Below, one piece after another: positions 25,697 to 33,236 of a DNA stretch of 64,000 nucleotides. The notes under the pieces were generated by a model. It searched no databases, had not been told where the DNA came from, and was given only the letters and a program-made list of their open reading frames with translations. The translations under genes were made by a program, and so were the position numbers. Origin of the DNA: Bacilli bacterium (GTDB lineage: Bacteria; Bacillota; Bacilli; RF39; UBA660). Position 1 is the stretch's first letter. Each line of letters begins with the position of its first letter. The stretch is from contig JAFXSE010000118.1 of assembly GCA_017525855.1 (NCBI GenBank), positions 1-64,000 of the forward strand, given 5' to 3'.

Positions 25697-25940
25697 AAGG
25701 AGTTGATCCAAATGAATGAAAATAAAACTAATATAAATTGGTTGATAACAATTTAGTCAAGACCACTCCTAAGCCCTTATAATATAAGGAAAAACTCAAA
25801 AACAGATCTCGCATGTTTTTGTTAAAATTGTATTAAAATAGATGAAACTGGGTTAAAAAAGTGTGATTTTAAGTAAAAATTGTTTAGAAATTGATATGGT
25901 GAGAACAGCTAGTCAAGACCAATAAGAATGAGATGATAAA
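25695..25940 (+). repeat. rbgA-head module 10 (divergent spacer)
   Basis: ATG 25712, small frame NENKTNINWLITI then stop. CCCTTATAATATAAGG hairpin and GATCTCGCATG conserved; the 3' part (GGTGAGAACAGCTAGTCAAGACC) has drifted. Confidence 0.82.
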
Positions 25941-26456
25941 ATGAGTAATTTATCTAAAGTAATTTTAGGAACTGGTAATTATTATGATGTAAAAAGTGGT
26001 AATACTGTATCTGTTACAGGTGATGGTGGTAATGCATGGGGATATTTTGGATCAGCATATAAGAAGCTTGCTCCTAAACTAGTTACTTATACACCTTATG
26101 CTGAAAAATTAGAAGTATTAGAAGAATTAAAAAAAGATGTTTCTAAATTAAAAGAATATATAGAATTTAGAAAACAAATAGAAGACGAATATATTAAAAG
26201 CTATTATGATATAAGATTAAAAGATTTAGATGTTAAAGATTTACTTTATATATTAAATGAGAAATTTGGTAATGATATAATATTATTATGTCATGAACCA
26301 ATTGATGAATTTTGCCATAGAAGATTAATAGCTGATTATATAGAACTCGAAACAGGAATATATATACCAGAAGTAAGTGTAGATGAGCAAGGTAATGTTA
26401 AAAAACTTGTTCCAATAAGATATAAAAATAGATTAAAAGAAGTAATGAATAAGTAG
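25941..26456 (+). CDS. DUF488-family protein
   Basis: 171 residues. The family signature is near the C-terminus: IILLCHEPIDEFCHRRLIADYIE (C-H-E ... C-H-R-R). The N-terminal part GNYYDVKSGNTVSVTGDGGNAWGYFGSAYKKLAP matches a DUF488 subgroup. Function unknown; the conserved Cys/His residues suggest an enzyme or metal site. Single-gene cassette. Confidence 0.8.
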   Translation: MSNLSKVILGTGNYYDVKSGNTVSVTGDGGNAWGYFGSAYKKLAPKLVTYTPYAEKLEVLEELKKDVSKLKEYIEFRKQIEDEYIKSYYDIRLKDLDVKDLLYILNEKFGNDIILLCHEPIDEFCHRRLIADYIELETGIYIPEVSVDEQGNVKKLVPIRYKNRLKEVMNK

Positions 26457-26705
26457 GTGATTTACATGAATAACGAAAATAAAACTAATATAAATTGGTT
26501 GAGCATGATTTATCTAACCCCTTTAATAAACCTTTATAAAATAAGGAAAAATTAAAAACTAGATCTTACATATTTTATATAAAAATTTAATAAAAATGAG
26601 CAAAAAACACCAAAAATCATTAAAAATGGTTTTTTTTTATATATTTTTGATGAGGTGATGTTTCCAGCTAACCCCATTATAAAATAAGGGCTTTTTAACT
26701 TTTAC
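26453..26705 (+). repeat. rbgA-head module 11 (type B spacer)
   Basis: ATG 26466, small frame NNENKTNINWLSMIYLTP. ACCTTTATAAAATAAGG hairpin; AATCATTAAAAATGG with a ten-T run; GAGGTGATGTTTCCAGC and AACCCC. Confidence 0.86.
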
Positions 26706-26710
26706 TGATT

Positions 26711-26743
26711 GTTCGGAAAATAGTAATTTTCCGAACTCTTTTT
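26711..26743 (+). terminator. Perfect 11-bp hairpin (element e) with T-run
   Basis: Arms GTTCGGAAAAT and ATTTTCCGAAC, loop AGTA, then CTCTTTTT. Best-preserved member of the quasi-palindrome family. Confidence 0.75.
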
Positions 26744-26748
26744 ATGTG

Positions 26749-26809
26749 TTTACTTTTTGAAATAGTAAGTGTATAATCAAGTATGAAAAGTATAATTTGT
26801 TATACTTGA
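26749..26809 (+). promoter_or_regulatory. Promoter and three-half-site operator of the AbrB-like gene
   Basis: TTTACT, 17 nt, TATAAT (26772). Downstream, AAGTATAA / TTATACTT (26788-26807, loop TTTG) is perfect, and TCAAGTAT (26777) repeats the left half again. Binding by the AbrB-like product is inference. Confidence 0.55.
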
Positions 26810-26820
26810 AGGAGGCATAT

Positions 26821-27021
26821 ATGAAAGATAAGTTTGTAGGTATTGCTAAAGTTGGTGAAAAAGGACAAATAGTAATACCAAAAGAAGCAAGAGATATGTT
26901 TGATATTAAACCAGGCGATTCAGTTGTTGTTTTGTGTGACAAAAAGAAAGGTATGGCTATTGTTAAGTCTGAAGTATTGGAAGATACTATGGATAAAATA
27001 ATACCAGCTGATGGTAAATAG
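26821..27021 (+). CDS. AbrB/MazE/SpoVT-type DNA-binding protein
   Basis: 66 residues from ATG 26821 (GGAGG upstream; ATG 26797 overlaps the operator). The swapped-hairpin beta-barrel pattern is clear: GIAKVGEKGQIVIPKEARDMFDIKPGDSVVVL. Such proteins act as dimeric transcription factors or antitoxins. No toxin follows; the next gene, 3 nt away, is a membrane acyltransferase, so it probably regulates that unit. Confidence 0.85.
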   Translation: MKDKFVGIAKVGEKGQIVIPKEARDMFDIKPGDSVVVLCDKKKGMAIVKSEVLEDTMDKIIPADGK

Positions 27022-27023
27022 TT

Positions 27024-28100
27024 ATGAGTAAAAGAAAGAACTATTTAGATAACATAAGATGGATCACTTTATGTGTTGTAATTTTATATCATGTATTTTA
27101 TATTTTTAATTCTAGTGGTGTAATATCAAATATTGGAGTAAAAGGAATAAAAGAACTTGATGCTATATGTGTATTTACATATCCATGGATCATGTGTTTA
27201 TTGTTTGCAGTATCGGGTGTTTCAACAAAATATTCTTTAAAAAGTAAAAGTAACAAAGAATTTATTAAAGATAGAGCCAAAAAAATACTAGTTCCAAGTA
27301 TTGTAGGTATATTTGCATATGGTTGGATAAGTGGATGGACAACAAATTATTATGGCGATATATTTGCAGGTAATGGAAATATGATTCCAGGTCCTATAAA
27401 ATATTTAATATTTTCATTAATTGGAACTGGACCATTATGGTATGCTCATGTATTATTTATAGCATCACTATTAATTGTTTTAATCAGAAAAATTGATAAA
27501 AAACAAAGAATAGATAATCTATTTAACAAAATTAATTTACCAATATTATTCTTATTATTTTTAGTAGTATGGGGTTCTTCATTTATATTAAATACACCAG
27601 TTGTTACAGTATATAGATGGGGAATATATTTATTGATGTTTATACTAGGTTACTATGTGTTTTCAAATGATAAGATTATTGAAAATTTAGAAAAAATATC
27701 AATCCCACTAGGAATAATAACAGTTATTTTTGGAATTGTTTTCACAATTAAAAATTATGGAGTTAATTTTGGCTCAAATGAATTCTTAACTAGTATATTT
27801 ACTAATGTTTATCTATGGTTAGTAATATTATCGGCATTTGGTATTAGTAAAAAGTATTTAGATATAAAAAATAAATTCACTGACTATATGAATAAAAACA
27901 ATTTTAGTTTTTATGTTTTACATTATACAATACAAATAGTTATATCATTTATTTTAGTTGAGTATATTAAGTTTGATAACTTCATATTTAATTATATAAT
28001 CTTAATTTTAGGAACAATAATTATATTACCTTTAATGACTGAAATATTAAAAAGAATACCTATTGTTAATAGATTATTACTTGGTATAGTAAAAAAATAA
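27024..28100 (+). CDS. Acyltransferase-3 family membrane protein
   Basis: 358 residues, about ten membrane spans. Opens with RKNYLDNIRWITLCVVILYHVFYIF, the typical first helix with the conserved His of acyltransferase-3 proteins, then PWIMCLLFAVSGVSTKYSL and GPLWYAHVLFIASLL. They acylate envelope sugars or other surface molecules. Co-transcribed with the AbrB-like gene. Confidence 0.87.
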   Translation: MSKRKNYLDNIRWITLCVVILYHVFYIFNSSGVISNIGVKGIKELDAICVFTYPWIMCLLFAVSGVSTKYSLKSKSNKEFIKDRAKKILVPSIVGIFAYGWISGWTTNYYGDIFAGNGNMIPGPIKYLIFSLIGTGPLWYAHVLFIASLLIVLIRKIDKKQRIDNLFNKINLPILFLLFLVVWGSSFILNTPVVTVYRWGIYLLMFILGYYVFSNDKIIENLEKISIPLGIITVIFGIVFTIKNYGVNFGSNEFLTSIFTNVYLWLVILSAFGISKKYLDIKNKFTDYMNKNNFSFYVLHYTIQIVISFILVEYIKFDNFIFNYIILILGTIIILPLMTEILKRIPIVNRLLLGIVKK

Positions 28101-28103
28101 AAT

Positions 28104-28128
28104 AGTTCGAAATATTTTGATATTAGGA
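28104..28128 (+). repeat. Quasi-palindromic element d
   Basis: AGTTCGAAATAT and GATATTAGGA halves. Follows the acyltransferase stop; its 3' end merges with the AGGAGTTGAT ribosome binding site of DUF3781. Confidence 0.4.
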
Positions 28129-28138
28129 GTTGATAGAA

Positions 28139-28384
28139 ATGAATAAAGAAGTATTATTACAAAATATAGATAAAGTTCATACTACTGAAATGGGTATTGA
28201 TAGAATTAAAAAGAATCTAAAATTAGATACAAATAATGTAGTTGATTTTTGTAAGAGCAAAGTATTAGATAAAAAATGTAATATTTACAAGCATGGAAAG
28301 AATTGGTACTGTGAAATTGATAATATTAAGATTACTATTAACTCTTATAGTTATACAATTATAACAGCACATATTATTAAATAG
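28139..28384 (+). CDS. DUF3781-family protein
   Basis: 81 residues from ATG 28139 (AGGAGTTGATAGAA upstream; TTG 28130 lies in that site). Matches DUF3781 as I recall it: NIDKVHTTEMGIDRIKKNL, VDFCKSKVLDKKCNIYKHGKNWYCEIDNIKITIN, SYTIITAHIIK. Function unknown. Flanked by quasi-palindromes d and b. Confidence 0.8.
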   Translation: MNKEVLLQNIDKVHTTEMGIDRIKKNLKLDTNNVVDFCKSKVLDKKCNIYKHGKNWYCEIDNIKITINSYSYTIITAHIIK

Positions 28385-28386
28385 AA

Positions 28387-28412
28387 TGATTGCAATATTA
28401 AGATATTACGAT
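28387..28412 (+). repeat. Quasi-palindromic element b
   Basis: TGATTGCAATAT and GATATTACGA halves, directly after the DUF3781 stop. Confidence 0.5.
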
Positions 28413-28441
28413 TTGTAACACCATATAAATGATATAAAATT

Positions 28442-28482
28442 GACGGAATTATACTAAATTTCGTCTTTTTTTATGGTATAAT
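28442..28482 (+). promoter_or_regulatory. Terminator plus extended -10 promoter before module 12
   Basis: GACGGAATT / AATTTCGTC hairpin with T7, then TGG-TATAAT. Base changes relative to 24762-24801 keep pairing (TTTTGTC to TTTCGTC). Confidence 0.65.
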
Positions 28483-28492
28483 TTTATTGATT

Positions 28493-28750
28493 AAAAGAAG
28501 GTAATCCAAATGAATGAAAATAAAACTAATATAAACTGCTTGAGCTTGATTTATCTAACCCCTAATAGAAATCCTTATAAAATAAGGGAAAATTAAAAAC
28601 TAGATCTTACATATTTTATATAAAAAGTAAGTAAAAATTGACAAAAAATACCTAAAAGCACTAAAAATGGTGCTTTTTTTATATATTTTTGATAAGGTGA
28701 TGTTTCCAGCTAACCCCATTATAAAATAAGGGTTTTTCAACTTTTACTGA
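28493..28750 (+). repeat. rbgA-head module 12 (type B spacer)
   Basis: Its ribosome binding site AAGGTAATCCAA is the closest to that of rbgA. ATG 28510, NENKTNINCLSLIYLTP: the Trp codon TGG is TGC here. CCTTATAAAATAAGG hairpin, AGCACTAAAAATGGTGCTTTTTTT terminator-like hairpin. Confidence 0.86.
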
Positions 28751-28752
28751 GT

Positions 28753-28777
28753 GTTCGGAAAATAGTAATATTCCGAT
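28753..28777 (+). repeat. Quasi-palindromic element f
   Basis: GTTCGGAAAAT, AGTA, ATATTCCGA: an imperfect version of element e, in the same position relative to a type B spacer. Confidence 0.55.
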
Positions 28778-28863
28778 TATCAAGTCAATGAAAAAATTTT
28801 GAAAAAATGTGATATAATAATATAGATAATTATTACTTAATTATTTGTGAGAGGAGTTTATTT

Positions 28864-29286
28864 ATGAAAAAAAAGTTATTTGTAGTTTGTATGGTTATTG
28901 GTTGTATTTTATTATTAATATCTATTATGGGATTTAAATATTTAGGTGATATGAAAAAAACAATTTCTGAATATGATGGTTCGACTAATAAATTATTTAA
29001 AGATGTTCAAGATCATGATACATATAAGTATTATGATAATTATTGGAAATATTTAGAAAATCATGATTGTACTATACTTTCTAGTTGTTATTGTGATCAT
29101 GTACATAGTGAGGAAGAATGTATTAATCAATTTTTAACAAATGGGGGTGGCTCTGTTAAAGCAGTTGATAGTTTTACATATTCATTAATAAAAATGAGAT
29201 ATTTGAGTATAATTTTGGCAATTGCTAGTTTTGTTGGTGCATGGATTTTTTATAAAAAGAAAAATGATAAAAATAAATCCAAGTAA
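28864..29286 (+). CDS. Small protein with two membrane segments, unknown
   Basis: 140 residues with membrane spans at ~4-24 (LFVVCMVIGCILLLISIMGF) and ~112-130 (YLSIILAIASFVGAWIFYK), so the middle ~85 residues face one side. That loop holds a Cys/His cluster (ENHDCTILSSCYCDHVHSEEECI) suggestive of disulfides or a metal site. Not recognised. GAGGAG precedes the ATG. Confidence 0.65.
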   Translation: MKKKLFVVCMVIGCILLLISIMGFKYLGDMKKTISEYDGSTNKLFKDVQDHDTYKYYDNYWKYLENHDCTILSSCYCDHVHSEEECINQFLTNGGGSVKAVDSFTYSLIKMRYLSIILAIASFVGAWIFYKKKNDKNKSK

Positions 29287-29412
29287 TAGAAAAAATAAAC
29301 TTTGAAATTAAATAATTTTAATGTTGTATTAGTGTAATAATTGGTGAAAGAGAAATTGGATTATATTAAATAGTTATAATCATTAAAGATTATTTATATG
29401 AGGAGATAAATT

Positions 29413-30351
29413 ATGAGTTTAGTAGAATACTTAGGTTTAAAATATATATTTAGTGATAGTTTTGATAATGATGTTAACAAATTAATTTCTGGGTTTGTTA
29501 GTTCTATTGGTTTAATTGGATGGATTATAATGATATTTGTTAAACCAACATTACTTGATAAAGGTGCAACAGTGTTTAATTTATTGATTGCTATAATATT
29601 ATTTGTACTCTTAATCATTAGATTATTTAAAGAAAAAAGAAAATTTGATTTTCTATGTTTAGCTGTTACAATTGTTGCTTTTGTTATTGGTTTATTTAAA
29701 ACTTACCACTCATTGCTTTTTCCCTATGAGTATACTAAGATATTTAGTGGTATAGCAACTACATTGTATTCTTCTGTTATACTGAATATTATTGGGATAT
29801 TTTTTTACAAAAAGCATTCTCTTATAGATAATATTGTAGGTTCATTCAAATTTTTAGCTCTAGTTATTGCAGGTTTTGTATTCATTTTTCTATTAGGTCA
29901 AGCTGTTACAGTTCTTTTATATTTTACAAAATCATATAGTTTTTATGATAAAATTGTTATATATCATGATATAGAATTTAATAAAATTAGAGAAAGGTAT
30001 GATTTAAAGGATGCTCCGAGTGGTATAATCTCAAGTATTAATTATTATTTTTCTGAAATAGATCCATATACTGAAGATGATATAAATTGTGTAACTCAAC
30101 AAAGTACATCTCTTTTTGAAGCAGATAAAAAATGCAGAAAAGATTCATTAGGAAAAAATTTAAATAGTAGTGTTACTAAGAGAAGAGGATATAATATTTT
30201 AAATATAACTTGGGAAAATAATGATACTTTTGTTATAAAGACTGTTGATTTAGAGTGGTCTAAAGCATATTATGTAAAGTATAATATTAGAGAAAAGCAA
30301 GGAGAAGAAGTTAACGAAGATTACTATAATAATATTATTAATAACAAATAG
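29413..30351 (+). CDS. Multi-spanning membrane protein with soluble C-terminal domain, unknown
   Basis: 312 residues. Five or six hydrophobic helices up to ~residue 178 (GLIGWIIMIFV, LLIAIILFVLLIIRLF, FLALVIAGFVFIFLLGQAV), then a ~130-residue soluble part containing two Cys (DINCVTQQ, DKKCRKD). No family recognised. Preceded by GAGGAG; it may form a pair with the 140-residue membrane protein, and the two are bracketed by elements f and c. Confidence 0.65.
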   Translation: MSLVEYLGLKYIFSDSFDNDVNKLISGFVSSIGLIGWIIMIFVKPTLLDKGATVFNLLIAIILFVLLIIRLFKEKRKFDFLCLAVTIVAFVIGLFKTYHSLLFPYEYTKIFSGIATTLYSSVILNIIGIFFYKKHSLIDNIVGSFKFLALVIAGFVFIFLLGQAVTVLLYFTKSYSFYDKIVIYHDIEFNKIRERYDLKDAPSGIISSINYYFSEIDPYTEDDINCVTQQSTSLFEADKKCRKDSLGKNLNSSVTKRRGYNILNITWENNDTFVIKTVDLEWSKAYYVKYNIREKQGEEVNEDYYNNIINNK

Positions 30352-30371
30352 AATAAAAAAAGAAAATAAAA

Positions 30372-30426
30372 GCATCGGAAGATTAAGATATTACGAACTG
30401 CTGAGTAGGAGAAATCCTACTTTTTT
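30372..30426 (+). terminator. Element c followed by a strong terminator
   Basis: Quasi-palindrome ATCGGAAGAT / GATATTACGA (30372-30398), then AGTAGGA / TCCTACT with GAAA loop and T6 (30404-30426). A TATAAT follows at ~30429 for the recombinase remnant. Confidence 0.75.
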
Positions 30427-30453
30427 GATATAATAATAAATGGAGTTGGAACT

Positions 30454-30669
30454 ATGTCAAAGTATAATGTTGGAGCTTATATAAGAATATCAAGAGATGA
30501 AAGTTATAGTGATTCTGATAGTATAGATAATCAAATTAAATTAGCTGATGAAATAATAGAAGAATTAAATAGAGATATAATTACAAAATATATTGATAAA
30601 ATTATAGTTTATGAAGAAGAAAAAGTAGATGTAATTTTAAAATATGAAGTTGAAGTAATAAAGCTATAA
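30454..30669 (+). pseudogene. Serine recombinase remnant, N- and C-terminal ends fused
   Basis: 71-residue open frame. Residues 1-33 (SKYNVGAYIRISRDESYSDS, catalytic Ser13, DNQIKLAD) are the start of a large serine recombinase; residues ~35-71 (EELNRDIITKYIDKIIVYEE...ILKYEVEV) are the last ~35 residues of the same family. Everything between is missing, in frame. Compare the remnant at 21347-21624. It cannot be catalytically active as recombinase. The ribosome binding site and promoter are intact, so a small protein could still be made. Confidence 0.82.
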
Positions 30670-30686
30670 TGAGTAGGGGGATATTT

Positions 30687-31997
30687 ATGGATTACAAGGA
30701 TAAAATATTGAATTCAATAATAGATAAGTATATTAAAAGCAACAACTGTAATGGAACAAGTGTATATCTATCAAAAATAGAGATTGAAAATGGATTTAAT
30801 ATTGTTAATGTACTAAATAATGAAGTGTTTTTTAATGAGAATCTTGAAATAATTAAAAATATATTAATTGAATTAATAAATGAAGAAAAAATAGAAGTAA
30901 TATCGTCAAAATATACAGATAATCCGACAATTAAACTTTTACCAACATTTTTATCTATTGATGAACAAATACAACTGATTAATGGTGATTTACACAATAT
31001 TGTTCTTTTTCCTACCAAAAGGGTATTATCTTCTAAAAAAATATCAAATGAAAAAAAGTTTACAAAGATGTTAAAAAAGGGTGAACATCATTTAAAAATA
31101 ATATATTTTGATCCAACTATCGTAGAAGAGTATGTTGTTAACCCAAAATATATTTTTAAATTTGATGGTATTAGGGGATATATCTTATTAAGTGATGAGT
31201 TTATAAATAGACAAAGAGATTATGAGTATATTAAAGACTTTGGCATGGCATATTTTAGAAAAAATGGAAAATTTAAGAGAGCTATTGGTGTATTTCTAAC
31301 AGATTTGAATAAATTATCTATTGAGGATCAAATGCATTGGAGTAAATATATGCTAAATAATCAACAAGAATATACAGTACATCCAAATTTTGTTGAACAA
31401 TTATTATATGGAAGGTGGTCTAATAATACACCAATTTATCAAATTATGATAGAAATGAGAACAGAGATTAATAATGTTGTTAATACATTAAAAATGCCTA
31501 ATTTCTATAAAACTAATTTTGATATATATGATGAAAATATATTTGACTTTAGAACAATATTCTCTCCGACAAAAAGAAACTATGATAATTTTATTATGGT
31601 TTTAGAAAAACTGTTTATAAATGATATTAATAAAGACTTTTTTACAACAAAATCATTTTTGTTTAAAAAAATCGAAAACACAAAAAATGATGACGGGACT
31701 GAAAAAGCAAGTATTACCTTATTTTCTGAATGGATTGACTTAAATTTAAGTGATAATAGCGATTATAAAGAAAATGTTATAAAAGTGTTGAAGAATATAA
31801 GAAAAAAAAGACAAAAACCAGCACATAATCTAGAATCTAATGATTATAATGAAGAATATTGGTCAATGCAGAATGAAATTATTATAAAATGTTTCTATGC
31901 ATTAAGAATGATATTAATTCAATTTTTAGAACATCCGAATTGTTCTTATGAAACAAAACAATATATTTTGAATTTGGATGAAATTACAATAGTTTAG
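30687..31997 (+). CDS. Unknown protein with HEPN-like Rx4H motif
   Basis: 436 residues from ATG 30687 (AGGGGG upstream; an alternative start lies at 30669). Soluble. The N-terminal ~100 residues look like a wHTH-type helical domain; the middle is alpha/beta. Near the C-terminus, VLKNIRKKRQKPAHNLES contains R-x4-H, followed by helices with ALRMILIQFLEHP, the arrangement seen in HEPN RNases of toxin and defence systems. No clear homologue comes to mind, so this is a motif-level suggestion. It lies directly after the second recombinase remnant. Confidence 0.55.
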   Translation: MDYKDKILNSIIDKYIKSNNCNGTSVYLSKIEIENGFNIVNVLNNEVFFNENLEIIKNILIELINEEKIEVISSKYTDNPTIKLLPTFLSIDEQIQLINGDLHNIVLFPTKRVLSSKKISNEKKFTKMLKKGEHHLKIIYFDPTIVEEYVVNPKYIFKFDGIRGYILLSDEFINRQRDYEYIKDFGMAYFRKNGKFKRAIGVFLTDLNKLSIEDQMHWSKYMLNNQQEYTVHPNFVEQLLYGRWSNNTPIYQIMIEMRTEINNVVNTLKMPNFYKTNFDIYDENIFDFRTIFSPTKRNYDNFIMVLEKLFINDINKDFFTTKSFLFKKIENTKNDDGTEKASITLFSEWIDLNLSDNSDYKENVIKVLKNIRKKRQKPAHNLESNDYNEEYWSMQNEIIIKCFYALRMILIQFLEHPNCSYETKQYILNLDEITIV

Positions 31998-32027
31998 AAT
32001 AATTTATGATATAATGTTAAGGAAAAA

Positions 32028-32266
32028 GGAAGTGATAGAAATGGAGAATAGTACGAACATTAATTGGTTGATTACGATTTATTTAACCCCTTTAAGAAAT
32101 CCTTTGTTTACAAGGCTTTGTGAGAATTAGCATCTTACATCTTTTAAATAAAAATATGATAAAATAGATAACAAATGATAAAAAATAACTATTTATAGTA
32201 TAAAAAATGATAGGAATTAATGAGGTGATTACGCCTTTTAACCCCTAAATAAAATGAGGTGAAATT
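32028..32266 (+). repeat. rbgA-head module 13 (full form, type A, divergent head)
   Basis: Own TATGATATAAT upstream. ATG 32041, head ENSTNINWLITIYLTP. The first hairpin is CCTTTG-TTTA-CAAGG, with compensatory changes relative to CCTTAT-AAA-ATAAGG elsewhere. GGTGATTACGCC and AACCCC, then GAGGTGAAA. Confidence 0.82.
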
Positions 32267-33217
32267 ATGAAAGTATTATTTACAGGTTGCACATTTAATG
32301 AAGATAAAATAAACGAATTAAAAGAACATGATATAGAAGTATCTTCTGGAAGAATGGATTATTCTGAAGATGAATTAACAAGTATTTTAAAAGATTATGA
32401 TTGTTACATAAATGGTGGAGATGAAATATGCACTAGAAAGGTTATTGAAAATAATAAACATCTAAAACTTATTTCATTTATGGGAACAGGGTATCAAAAA
32501 TATATTGATGTTGATGCTGCAAGGGAATATAGTATACCCGTTAGTTATACACCAAGTGCTAATGCAAAAGCTGTAGCTGAATATACTGTTGCATTAATAC
32601 TAGATGCTGTTAAGAAAATAACTTTTAGTAATAATGAAATTAGAAATAAAGAGTGGAACAAATATAAAACTTTCAATTTAGAAGGTAAGACATTAGGCGT
32701 TGTAGGAATGGGAACAATTGGTTCTTATATTGCTAAAATATTATGCGACGGTTTTGGAATGAAATTAATCTATAATTCAAGAGAAGCTAAACCAAGTATA
32801 GATGAAAAATATACCACTAAAATGGTTTCGTTAAATGAATTATTTAAAGAAGCTGATATTGTATCAGTTAATGCAACTTATACACTAGATAATACTAATA
32901 TGATATCTAAAAAACAATTTAATTTAGCAAAAGATGGATTAATATTTGTTAATACAGCAAGACCTGAATTAGTTAATAAAGAAGATTTATATAATGCAAT
33001 TATAAATAATAAATTAGGATTTGTTGCTATGGATGGTTTTTATAATGAACCAATGGATTATAATGACGAATTTTTAAAATTATCATGTGATAAGTTTATT
33101 GTTACACCTCATAATGCATATAACTCAAAAGATGCAGTAATTGAGATGGAAAGAATGCTTATTGAAAGTTTAACTGATATTAAAAATGGTATTGAAATAA
33201 GAAATAGCGTAAAATAA
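32267..33217 (+). CDS. D-isomer-specific 2-hydroxyacid dehydrogenase
   Basis: 316 residues, complete. The NAD-binding motif is TLGVVGMGTIGSYIAKIL (~145-160); catalytic Arg is in FVNTARPELV, Glu in DGFYNEP, His in VTPHNAYNS. Reduces a 2-keto acid to a D-2-hydroxyacid or the reverse; substrate undetermined (D-lactate- or phosphoglycerate-like enzymes are possible). Last cassette before rbgA. Confidence 0.88.
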   Translation: MKVLFTGCTFNEDKINELKEHDIEVSSGRMDYSEDELTSILKDYDCYINGGDEICTRKVIENNKHLKLISFMGTGYQKYIDVDAAREYSIPVSYTPSANAKAVAEYTVALILDAVKKITFSNNEIRNKEWNKYKTFNLEGKTLGVVGMGTIGSYIAKILCDGFGMKLIYNSREAKPSIDEKYTTKMVSLNELFKEADIVSVNATYTLDNTNMISKKQFNLAKDGLIFVNTARPELVNKEDLYNAIINNKLGFVAMDGFYNEPMDYNDEFLKLSCDKFIVTPHNAYNSKDAVIEMERMLIESLTDIKNGIEIRNSVK

Positions 33218-33236
33218 TTTAAAGGAGGTAATCCAA

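Noticed and set aside
26711..26736. dif site at the perfect palindrome
   Set aside because: 11-bp arms recall a Xer site, but the 4-nt centre, the T-run and the presence of several variants fit a terminator or mobile-element end better.
16499..32266. T-box riboswitch reading of the GGTGGTTAC...AACCCC segment
   Set aside because: It recalls the T-box sequence GGTGG-ACCGCG, but there is no Stem I or specifier loop and the cargo genes are unrelated to amino acids. An Infernal scan with RF00230 would settle it.
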